From positions 3,582 to 11,262 of the forward strand of contig KN174005.1 of NCBI GenBank assembly GCA_000759655.1: DNA of 7,681 nt, written 5' to 3'. Below the pieces are notes generated by a model that was given only the letters and a program-made list of their open reading frames with translations, had not been told where the DNA came from and ran no database searches. The position numbers and the translations under genes are program-made. The stretch is from Acidicaldus organivorans. GTDB lineage: Bacteria > Pseudomonadota > Alphaproteobacteria > Acetobacterales > Acetobacteraceae. This document shows, piece by piece, positions 1-6,010 of this stretch (position 1 is its first letter; every line of letters starts with the position of its first letter).

Positions 1-456
1 GGCGGCACGCTGAATGCGCCGCTCGTCAACTACTACGAGCACGCCACCACGCTCACCCTCAATCACGCCCACACCGCCCTCTTCGGCGCCTTCGGGCTCC
101 TTGCGCTGGGGATGGTCTATTTCTGCCTGCGCTACGCAGCGGGCGCGCGCGTGGTGAGCGACCGTCTCGGCTACCTCGCCTTCGCCTGCTACAATATCGG
201 CCTGATCATGTGGACGCTCTTCACCTTCTTCCCGGTGGGCTGGCCGCAGCTCGAGGCGGTATTCACGCATGGGCTCACCTATGCGCGAAGCCTCGACTTC
301 TACAACGGCACGGTTTACTGGCAGTGGTTCCGCATCTTCGGCGACATCATCTTCGCCGCGGGGGCCCTGATCATGGCCTATGACTTCATCATCCGCCTCA
401 AACCCTTCTTCGGCGCCCCCGCCCCGGCCCGGGCGCGGGCCCTCCCTGCCGAGTGA
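1..456 (+). CDS. norB: Quinol-dependent nitric oxide reductase, C-terminal part (5' end outside window)
   Basis: Reduces two NO to N2O in the cytoplasmic membrane using quinol electrons, in denitrification or NO detoxification. The frame is open from base 1, and the visible 151 residues are the end of a protein usually about 750 long. The fragment opens with an NYYEHATTLTLNHAH stretch. The two histidines of NHAH (fragment residues 22 and 24) match the H-x-H pair that in this family ligates the catalytic heme b3 and the low-spin heme b from one helix. Three hydrophobic helices are visible at about 20-45, 56-80 and 108-132, with the FFPVGWPQL loop and an F-x-HGL-x-YARS segment typical of quinol-type rather than cytochrome c-type enzymes. 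The tail after residue 138 is Ala/Pro-rich and probably cytoplasmic. The next gene starts nine bases downstream. The subfamily is inferred from the C-terminal pattern only; the fused N-terminal domain that would prove it lies outside. Confidence 0.9.
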   Translation, partial: GGTLNAPLVNYYEHATTLTLNHAHTALFGAFGLLALGMVYFCLRYAAGARVVSDRLGYLAFACYNIGLIMWTLFTFFPVGWPQLEAVFTHGLTYARSLDFYNGTVYWQWFRIFGDIIFAAGALIMAYDFIIRLKPFFGAPAPARARALPAE

Positions 457-465
457 GGCCGAGCG

Positions 466-855
466 ATGAGCCGCACGCCCTCCTTGCGTATCCGCCGGGT
501 CTATGACCCTCCGGAGCCGGGTGAGGGGGTACGGATCCTCGTCGATCGTCTCTGGCCGCGCGGACTGTCGCGGGAGGAGGCGGGGATCGATCTCTGGCTT
601 CGCGATCTCGCCCCTTCCGAGGCGCTCCGCCGCGCCTTCGGCCACGACCCGGCCCGCTTTGCCGCGTTCCGCGCCGCCTACCGTGCCGAACTCGACGCCG
701 CTTCCGGGAGCGAGGCGATGCGCGAGCTTCTGCGACGGGTGGCGGCGGGTCCCGTGGTGCTGCTCTATGGAGCCCGCGACCGCGAGCATAACAACGCTTC
801 GGTGCTCGCCGAGTGGCTGACCGAGCGGCTGCGGAACGGGCCAGGCGAGGGGTGA
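466..855 (+). CDS. DUF488 / YeaO-like protein
   Basis: A 129-residue soluble protein of the DUF488 (YeaO-like) family, whose biochemical role is not established. Family motifs appear in order: RVYDP at 11-15, VDRLWPRG at 26-33, APSEALRRAFGHDP at 49-62, and LLYGARDREHNNA at 99-111. The length matches the family norm of about 115-130. There is no signal peptide or membrane segment. The ATG follows a GAGG (455-458) with a seven-base gap, and the GAGG overlaps the stop codon of the preceding nitric oxide reductase gene, so coupled translation in one operon is likely. This placement suggests, but does not prove, a role linked to NO or nitrosative stress. Identity to the family is sure; function is open. 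Confidence 0.88.
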   Translation: MSRTPSLRIRRVYDPPEPGEGVRILVDRLWPRGLSREEAGIDLWLRDLAPSEALRRAFGHDPARFAAFRAAYRAELDAASGSEAMRELLRRVAAGPVVLLYGARDREHNNASVLAEWLTERLRNGPGEG

Positions 856-856
856 G

Positions 857-892
857 CGCTGCGGGCAGCGGCGCAGGCCGGGAGGCCCGGCC
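857..892. terminator. Tandem GC hairpins between convergent genes
   Basis: Two inverted repeats sit between the stop codon of the DUF488 gene and that of the convergent lipoprotein gene. The first is CGCTG (857-861) with CAGCG (866-870) and a 4-base loop. The second is GGCCGGG (876-882) with CCCGGCC (886-892) and a 3-base loop. Neither is followed by a clear T-run on either strand, so intrinsic termination is only a guess. Position favours a two-way transcript end. Confidence 0.4.
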
Positions 893-894
893 CT

Positions 895-1629
895 CTATGT
901 CTTTGGCGCGGCAGGAACGGAGACGACGAGCGGGAGCGGCGCGGCGGGCCCCTCGTCCTGCTTGATCTCGAAGAAAAGATGGAGGGTCGCGCCATCGAGA
1001 TGGGCGAGATCCATCTGTTCGGGCAATGCGACGTAGAGGAGGCCCGAGACCACCGCCCCCTCGCTCAGCCGCACCTCCTCGCGCAGCATCTGATCGTTGA
1101 GGTCGCGGCCCAGCGGTTCACTCATCGGGGCGGGCTGGGCGAAGGGCGAGGGGAGGACGAAGACCAGATTGCCGAGCCCGAGGGTGAGCACGGTGAAGAG
1201 CATGATCGCGGCGTTGTAGAGGGTGCTGCTTACCGCCACGTAGGGATTGCCGCGCCCCCAGGCGATGTCGAAGGCGCGGCCCGGTGAGGTGAGCGGATAG
1301 AGGCTGCCATCCTTAAGGGCGAGGTAGCCTGAGTCGAGCCTGACGTCGGTGAGGCCGGGATGGTGGGTGCCGAGGGTGACGCGGAAGACGGCGACGTGGC
1401 TGCGCCAGAGCCATTTCCATTTACGGGGGAAGACGCCCTCGAGCTGGTCCTTGCTTTGATAGAGGAACGCCGCGACCTCGAGCCCGGAGGGGGCGAGTGT
1501 CACGCCTTCGGGCGAGGCAAGCGGCGGGGCTTCCCGCACGGCTTCTGGGACGTAAGGGAGGGCGCAGGAGGTGAGGGCGAGGAGGCCGGCCAGCACGCCG
1601 GCCAAGTATCGCCGCTTGGGGTGCCTCAT
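895..1629 (-). CDS. Putative outer-membrane lipoprotein of unknown function
   Basis: A 244-residue protein not recognised beyond its export signal. It begins with a basic stretch (KRR at 5-7) and a hydrophobic segment at 9-21 ending in a lipobox, L19-T20-S21-C22, so signal peptidase II cleavage and lipid attachment at Cys22 are expected. Ala at +2 instead of Asp points to outer-membrane sorting by the Lol rule known from enterobacteria. A second hydrophobic stretch at about 138-160 is glycine-rich and could be a membrane-contacting helix. The region around 188-222 alternates hydrophobic and polar residues as beta strands do. The ATG has a GGGGAG 10 bases upstream. The gene is GC-rich like the native genes, faces the nitric oxide reductase pair, and probably has its own promoter (1690-1717). 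Link to either neighbour is unproven. Confidence 0.75.
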   Translation of the reverse strand: MRHPKRRYLAGVLAGLLALTSCALPYVPEAVREAPPLASPEGVTLAPSGLEVAAFLYQSKDQLEGVFPRKWKWLWRSHVAVFRVTLGTHHPGLTDVRLDSGYLALKDGSLYPLTSPGRAFDIAWGRGNPYVAVSSTLYNAAIMLFTVLTLGLGNLVFVLPSPFAQPAPMSEPLGRDLNDQMLREEVRLSEGAVVSGLLYVALPEQMDLAHLDGATLHLFFEIKQDEGPAAPLPLVVSVPAAPKT

Positions 1630-1689
1630 TCTCCGCGTTCTCCCCGGCGCGGAAGAACGTGCGGAAGATCAAAGCCTTTCATCTCGCGG

Positions 1690-1717
1690 ATGCTAGGGCA
1701 CCCGCCTGCGAGGTCAA
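1690..1717 (-). promoter_or_regulatory. Candidate sigma70-type promoter for the lipoprotein gene
   Basis: On the minus strand TTGACC (1712-1717) is followed after 16 bases by TAGCAT (1690-1695), a good fit to the housekeeping consensus and to the CTTGAC form common in alphaproteobacteria. It would start transcription near 1683, giving a leader of about 54 bases before the ATG at 1629. It lies just past the stop codon of the rfbC remnant. Called from sequence pattern only. Confidence 0.45.
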
Positions 1718-1727
1718 GCCATGCCGG

Positions 1728-1985
1728 TCAGAGACCTCTCATCCGCTCGAGTTGGTGGAACTCGGGCGAAAGATCCGGCCAGCCCGCGTCTTTCGGGGAG
1801 ATTTCGACGGGAGCGATCGGCCATTCGATCCCGATCGCGGGATCGTTCCATCGCACTCCGCGTTCCTCTTCCGGCGCGTAGAAGGCGCTCACCATATAGA
1901 ACGCTTCCGTATCATCGGTCAGGGTGAGGATGGCGTCGGCGGAGCCGCGTAAAATATACCCCAAGGCAAGCCACTCCGCGCTCAG
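1728..1985 (-). pseudogene. rfbC: dTDP-4-dehydrorhamnose 3,5-epimerase, 3' remnant
   Basis: This minus-strand frame matches the C-terminal half of RfbC/RmlC, the cupin enzyme that epimerises dTDP-4-keto-6-deoxyglucose on the way to dTDP-rhamnose. Recognisable pieces in order are LSAE (1974-1985), TLTDDTEAFY, VSAFYAPEEERGVRWNDP, IGIEWP, and a late ISPKD. About 85 of the usual 180-odd residues remain, and the N-terminal half with the catalytic histidine is missing. Upstream of LSAE the frame reads into AT-rich DNA with no family similarity and meets a stop at 2043-2045. The only near start is a TTG at 1962-1964 without a convincing ribosome site. The region that is normally close to PxGFAHGF reads LRGSADAI here. 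Loss of the front half plus these changes make it non-functional as an epimerase. The break coincides with the composition change at about 1986. Confidence 0.8.
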
Positions 1986-2143
1986 ATCACAATTATTTTT
2001 AATACAACAATAAATAATATCTAATACAAAGTGGATTAACTTTTATTTTTTATGCGTTTATTTTAAGCGATTAAAACATAAATTTTCCCACCGAATCAAA
2101 AAAAGATTTGTAAACGCACCCATACTATTATAGATCCTAGACA
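1986..2143. other. AT-rich gene-free spacer and composition junction
   Basis: No coding region is supported here. GC drops sharply from the rfbC remnant into this stretch, which is roughly a quarter GC by eye. It holds an 8-base perfect inverted repeat, a short A/T hairpin with a GCGA loop, a run of seven A (2098-2104), and two copies of TAATACAA (2000-2007 and 2022-2029). It follows the stop codon of the minus-strand glycosyltransferase gene, so it is the 3' flank of that transcript and probably the edge of transferred DNA. I find no tRNA, integrase, or insertion-sequence end. Confidence 0.6.
2053..2118. repeat. Inverted repeat with nested A/T hairpin
   Basis: TGCGTTTA (2053-2060) is matched exactly in inverted orientation by TAAACGCA (2111-2118). 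Inside, TTTTAA (2061-2066) pairs with TTAAAA (2071-2076) around a four-base GCGA, which would be a GNRA tetraloop in a plus-strand RNA. The stems are A/T-rich, so some such repeats are expected by chance in this composition. It might serve as a transcript end for the glycosyltransferase operon, but the run of seven T on the minus strand (2098-2104) is not placed directly after a strong stem. Confidence 0.35.
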
Positions 2144-3625
2144 TCACCTATCTTTTCGTTCAATTGTTTCGATGAAAACTTCCTCCCATTTCGTTGTCAA
2201 ATTTTCTCGCGAAAAACGCTTTGCATTTTGATAGCCACGATTAACAAGATCATGAACCTCGTTGATATTGTTAATGTCTAAAATACGTTCAATCTTGGCC
2301 GCTATATCCTCTTCGTTATACGGATCACAATATAAAGCAGCGTCACCTGCGGAATATCGATGAGCCGGAATATCTGATACCACAACGGGACAGCCACATT
2401 GCATCGCCTCGATCGGCGGCATGCCAAACCCCTCAACCAAAGATGGGAATACCAAACAAGCAGCGGAAGAATATAAACATTCTAGTTCGTATTGGCTTAC
2501 GCCCTCTATGTGCAGCAACTCACCAGATTTAATATGATCACGAATCGCTTTATGAATTTTTTCATAAGCCCACCCCCGTCCTCCGACAATTAGCAAATTT
2601 ACATTCAATTTAGATCGGACAATACGCCATGCAGAAACAAGCCGTTCTAAATTCTTTTTTGGCTCCAACGTCGCTACTGCCATAATGAATGGCGGAATTT
2701 TATTTGACTTTCTAAACCATCTATTTACAATAGAGACTGCATTATATTCTTTAGAAGAAAGAATGTTTGCATCGTAACTTTTTTTAGATAAACGATTGAT
2801 CAAAACGCCTTTAATGAAATCATATTCTACGTATCTTCTCACAAATTTTGGAACTAATGGGGGTATGACCTTAGCTCTCTTCGCCGCTGATTCGGATATC
2901 CTCCCCAGATCCTCTACGGAAACCGGAGAGTTACAAACAAATGTACAATTCTGCCTAGAACACTCCAGCACAGATCTATAGTGAATTCGAGTGTATGCAG
3001 GATTTAGTACTGTATCTGAAGCAAATACAGGTATGGCATCATGATAGCGTATTATTTTCTTTGTGTTAGTAGAAACCCTAATCGGTTTTGCATCCTGAAA
3101 AACAACTAAATCATAACCCCGTGTATCAATAAATGGGGGAGACAAACCTATTCCTACAATTCTGTTTAAGGTTTCGAGACTTAAGTCTGATAACCTATAA
3201 TCCGCATCTCGCGCCGTTTGGCGTTCCTCTGGCGAGTCAGGACGGACATTCGAAAAAAAACTTCTCCACACCATCTCTCCGAATCCATCAAACAAAGGAA
3301 AAATCCCGTAATCTTTCCTTAAACTTCTTCTTATTCTGATTAATTTGGAGACTAATCTTAAATACTTCCTATTATTCATGAACGACATCCAGAAACTTTC
3401 GGCATTATAATGTCCACCAATATGCAATCCTAGAAACAAAGACTGTTTTTCTGTACTATCCAGCTTGTCACCCATCCACATAGCATGAGGCCATATCAAC
3501 CCCGATACATTTACTCTTGGAGATGAAAGGAGACCAATAAAAAGATAACGTGTCTCTTGAGGAATGCCAGCATACCCTCGCAAGTTGTGCGCAAGCGACA
3601 AATCAAAAAGAATTTTTGGGTTCAT
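2144..3625 (-). CDS. Glycosyltransferase family 4 (group 1) protein, AT-rich, long form
   Basis: A 493-residue retaining glycosyltransferase of the GT-B fold, expected to transfer a sugar from a nucleotide sugar to a growing surface glycan at the cytoplasmic face of the membrane. The donor-binding half runs from about 310 to 480: AVATLEPKKNLERLV (316-330), LLIVGGRGW (344-352), and the EX7E signature with E398 and E406 in EGFGMPPIEAMQCGCPVV. The acceptor half includes RYHDAIPV (193-200) and FVCNSP (229-234). Family members are often 350-400 residues; roughly 100 extra residues lie between about 55 and 165 and include a basic stretch near 90-104. The gene is strongly AT-rich, unlike the native genes, suggesting transfer. 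It follows the other GT4 gene by 32 bases and has only a weak ribosome site, GAGTAAAG. Donor and acceptor cannot be read from sequence. Confidence 0.88.
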   Translation of the reverse strand: MNPKILFDLSLAHNLRGYAGIPQETRYLFIGLLSSPRVNVSGLIWPHAMWMGDKLDSTEKQSLFLGLHIGGHYNAESFWMSFMNNRKYLRLVSKLIRIRRSLRKDYGIFPLFDGFGEMVWRSFFSNVRPDSPEERQTARDADYRLSDLSLETLNRIVGIGLSPPFIDTRGYDLVVFQDAKPIRVSTNTKKIIRYHDAIPVFASDTVLNPAYTRIHYRSVLECSRQNCTFVCNSPVSVEDLGRISESAAKRAKVIPPLVPKFVRRYVEYDFIKGVLINRLSKKSYDANILSSKEYNAVSIVNRWFRKSNKIPPFIMAVATLEPKKNLERLVSAWRIVRSKLNVNLLIVGGRGWAYEKIHKAIRDHIKSGELLHIEGVSQYELECLYSSAACLVFPSLVEGFGMPPIEAMQCGCPVVVSDIPAHRYSAGDAALYCDPYNEEDIAAKIERILDINNINEVHDLVNRGYQNAKRFSRENLTTKWEEVFIETIERKDR

Positions 3626-3657
3626 CTTTTTTGCTTTACTCAGTTATTTTCTATGAT

Positions 3658-4896
3658 TCACGGCAACGCAAAAATTCTCTCTAATTTTTTTTCATGCAAC
3701 TTATGATATAGATCGATCATTTTCTTTTTTGCGTCTTCCACATCAGGCTCCGCCCACCTTGCCCCTTTGACCTCGTATATGCCCTGCGGATCATCGACCT
3801 TTACCAGCGTTGCACTCACTTCCTCCACCAAAGGACGGGCACGGATGTCCTCCGCCAGCCCCCATCCCGTGGCCAGGACCGGGATCCCCCTGTCCGCCGC
3901 CTCCGCGATGGTCAGACCGTAACCCTCACTCCGATGAAGGGAAACATAGATATCCAACAAGTCGTAGAACTCTTCCATGTCAACCGCATTCTGATCTGCA
4001 TCTAGAAGGACGATCCGCTTGTCTATCTCGGAAAGTCTTTCCAACTCATTAACGCCTTTGGGCCAAACGAAGCCCTCCTTATATCTTATCAAGAGAGAGA
4101 CATCCTCCTTATCGGCGAAAGCCTCCTGAAAGGCCCGTATCACACTAATCGGATTTTTGCGGGCAAAGCTCGAAGAGAAAGAAAATGAGTACCCCACGCA
4201 GAAATGGCGTTCCGGGATGCCACACTTCCTCCTCTTCGCAACACTGGGCCGCCGTGGCGTGGCCCGCGAAGCGCCAGGCTCGTAGGGGATATGGGGATAA
4301 ATCTTTACCTTTGCCGCGGGAGCACGCCGGAGCACTGCCTCCGCCACGAACTGGGACGGCACCCAGACCTCATCGCACAACCCCGCCACGCGCCCCCATT
4401 CGGGCGGAATGAGATCGAGCTCCCATGCCCAGTAGGCGATGATCCGAGCATTCCGGCGAACCAGAGCGGGCAAGGAGAAATAAACCTTTTGGAAGAGAGG
4501 AGGGTTTAAATGGATGATGATGGTCGCCGGCCTTGGACCAAACCCGTTGCCAACCCTCCTTCTGAAGTCGCGAAACCTCTCCGCCGCCACCTCAAGGCCA
4601 CCCCAAATGCCGCAATAACCCGTCGCATCGATGGGATGAACCTTCATCCCCTCCGCTTCGAGCCGATGCCAGGTGCATCGCGCTCCCTGACCGAGCCCCG
4701 TCGTTGACGACAACAAACCGATGAGAACCATCTCCGCGTTCTCGACGCGGCGCGGTTTTCTCTCCCGCCTTTCGAGATTTAATCTCCACGGGTTGTATAG
4801 CGCGGCGACCAGAGCCGAAGAAATGCCATGCGCGCAGCGAAAATAGACGCTTCGCAAACCCGCTGGAATGAACCGGTACAGACCGAGACCAAACAT
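3658..4896 (-). CDS. Glycosyltransferase family 4 (group 1) protein
   Basis: A 412-residue GT-B glycosyltransferase, probably acting with the following gene in making a surface polysaccharide. The N-terminal half has GLLSSTTGLGQGAR (60-73), a glycine-rich loop often seen at the acceptor or donor cleft, and YWAWELDLIPPEW (155-167). The C-terminal half has SFARKNP (243-249), a stretch LLIRYKEGF (268-276), and the EX7E motif with E324 and E332 in SEGYGLTIAEAADRGIPVL. Length is normal. The ATG is favoured because a stop codon lies in frame four codons upstream, with GAGG 10 bases before the ATG. It heads a two-gene minus-strand operon. Composition is intermediate, about half GC, GC-rich toward the 5' end and AT-rich in its last 100 bases. 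Sugar specificity is unknown. Confidence 0.87.
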   Translation of the reverse strand: MFGLGLYRFIPAGLRSVYFRCAHGISSALVAALYNPWRLNLERRERKPRRVENAEMVLIGLLSSTTGLGQGARCTWHRLEAEGMKVHPIDATGYCGIWGGLEVAAERFRDFRRRVGNGFGPRPATIIIHLNPPLFQKVYFSLPALVRRNARIIAYWAWELDLIPPEWGRVAGLCDEVWVPSQFVAEAVLRRAPAAKVKIYPHIPYEPGASRATPRRPSVAKRRKCGIPERHFCVGYSFSFSSSFARKNPISVIRAFQEAFADKEDVSLLIRYKEGFVWPKGVNELERLSEIDKRIVLLDADQNAVDMEEFYDLLDIYVSLHRSEGYGLTIAEAADRGIPVLATGWGLAEDIRARPLVEEVSATLVKVDDPQGIYEVKGARWAEPDVEDAKKKMIDLYHKLHEKKLERIFALP

Positions 4897-5144
4897 CAGC
4901 AGGATGCCTCACCCAGTTCCGCCGTCGGAGCGACGCATCCCCCGTCTCTTGCTCGACAGCGGCACGATACCGCCGCACCGTCGTGGAAACCTCGAGGATC
5001 CATCCCCCACCCCCCAATACTACCCTCGCGTTCCCTATCCACGTGAACCACAATGTCCCGTTGCCCCGCTCACCCTTGGCGAGAGAACCAACTCATCGCA
5101 AAAATGTCAATCCCGGCTCACTGAGAGGAGATTTATTAAGAAAC
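4897..5144. promoter_or_regulatory. Divergent intergenic region between glycosyltransferase genes
   Basis: No gene is supported in these 248 bases. Both flanking genes start here, in opposite directions, so promoters for both should lie inside. On the minus strand a perfect TTGACA is at 5105-5110, but the sequence 17 bases on (TTCTCT) is a poor -10; a TAGTAT at 5017-5022 is a better -10 without a well-spaced -35. CACGTG at 5040-5045 is a short palindrome. On the plus strand GAGGAG (5125-5130) precedes the next gene. I could not settle a promoter for either side. Confidence 0.35.
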
Positions 5145-6008
5145 ATGCCCATCGCCGCAGTGACCATGGCCTATAACGAGTCGGTGTTCCTCCCCATCTG
5201 GCGCCGGCATTACGCCCGCCACCTCGGGGCCGAACATTGCTACGTCATCGACCACGGCTCCGATGACGGCAGCACCGCCGCCCTCCACCCGATGGGCCAC
5301 ATCCCGCTCCCCCGCTCGCCCTTCGACGACCCCCAGCGCGCCCGCTTCGTCTCCCGCTTCCTCACCGCCCTGCTCGAATGGTACGACTGGGTCCTCTACA
5401 CCGATGTGGACGAGCTCCTCATCCCCGACCCCCGCCAGTTCCCCACCTTCGCCGCCCTCTGCACCGCCGCCCCCGGGCCGGTGATCTGGAGCGTGGGCCT
5501 CGAACTCTACCAGCATGCGGGCGAGGCCCCGCTCGATCCCACCCGCCCCCTTGGCGCCCAGCGCCGCTTCGTCCGCTTCAACCCGGCGATGTGCAAGCCG
5601 CTGCTGACCCGCATTCCCCTTACCTATGCCCCGGGCTTTCACGCCGCGGCGGGCGAGCGGCCGCACTTCGCCCCCCTCTACCTCATCCATCTCCATTGGG
5701 TGGACCGCGATCTCGGCCTGGCGCGGCTCGCCAAGACCCGCACCATGCCGCTGCAGGATCCAACCGCGGTTGCCTGGCAGCGAAGCAAGGACGCCGAAGC
5801 CCTCGCCCTCTACGATCTCTTCGCCCGCCTCCCGATCGAGCCCGCCTCCGACCTCCACCCCGACCTCCCTCCTCTTCGCGACCATCTCGCCGCGCTCGAA
5901 GCGGAGGCTCAGCAAGCCGAGGCCGACGCGCCCTACCCCTTCGACCTCGACCGCCAGCACGATGCGCTCTGGGAACTCCCCGCCCGGCTGCGCGCCGCCC
6001 TGCCCTGA
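5145..6008 (+). CDS. Glycosyltransferase family 2-like protein (Glyco_tranf_2_4 type)
   Basis: A 287-residue predicted GT-A glycosyltransferase. It starts with the family pattern AVTMAYNES (5-13), continues with a nucleotide-binding loop DHGSDDGS (36-43), and carries the metal-binding DxD as TDVDE (86-90) after EWYDWVLY. HLHW (182-185) and KTR (197-199) further down also fit this group. The last 60 residues are charged and probably helical. No membrane segment is seen, so it likely works in the cytoplasm on a surface glycan. The frame is open 54 codons further up, but ATG 5145 is chosen because similarity starts immediately after it and GAGGAG (5125-5130) lies before it, although 14 bases is a long gap; the upstream stretch is Pro/Arg-rich and unlike a protein start. 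It is GC-rich like the native genes. Substrate unknown. Confidence 0.85.
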   Translation: MPIAAVTMAYNESVFLPIWRRHYARHLGAEHCYVIDHGSDDGSTAALHPMGHIPLPRSPFDDPQRARFVSRFLTALLEWYDWVLYTDVDELLIPDPRQFPTFAALCTAAPGPVIWSVGLELYQHAGEAPLDPTRPLGAQRRFVRFNPAMCKPLLTRIPLTYAPGFHAAAGERPHFAPLYLIHLHWVDRDLGLARLAKTRTMPLQDPTAVAWQRSKDAEALALYDLFARLPIEPASDLHPDLPPLRDHLAALEAEAQQAEADAPYPFDLDRQHDALWELPARLRAALP

Positions 6009-6010
6009 GC

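Noticed and set aside
1360..1881. Plus-strand open frame of 173 codons opposite the lipoprotein gene and rfbC remnant
   Set aside because: Spans two unrelated minus-strand features and a promoter, with Gly/Glu-rich low-complexity content; shadow.
1986..2143. Insertion sequence or integrase-type attachment site at the island edge
   Set aside because: No transposase, no paired terminal repeats flanking the AT-rich block with a target duplication, and no tRNA gene are visible.
4592..5053. Minus-strand open frame of 153 codons overlapping the start of the 412-residue glycosyltransferase
   Set aside because: It overlaps the first 300 bases of a gene with clear GT4 motifs in another frame and shows no recognisable domain; the part upstream of 4896 is also unrecognised.
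5082..5110. TTGACA at 5105-5110 as a minus-strand promoter for the GT4 operon
   Set aside because: The -35 match is perfect but the spaced -10 (TTCTCT) is poor; kept only as a remark in the intergenic entry.
4983..5144. Longer N-terminus for the glycosyltransferase 2-like protein
   Set aside because: These 54 codons are Pro/Arg/Asn-rich, lack family similarity, and precede a GAGGAG just before ATG 5145.
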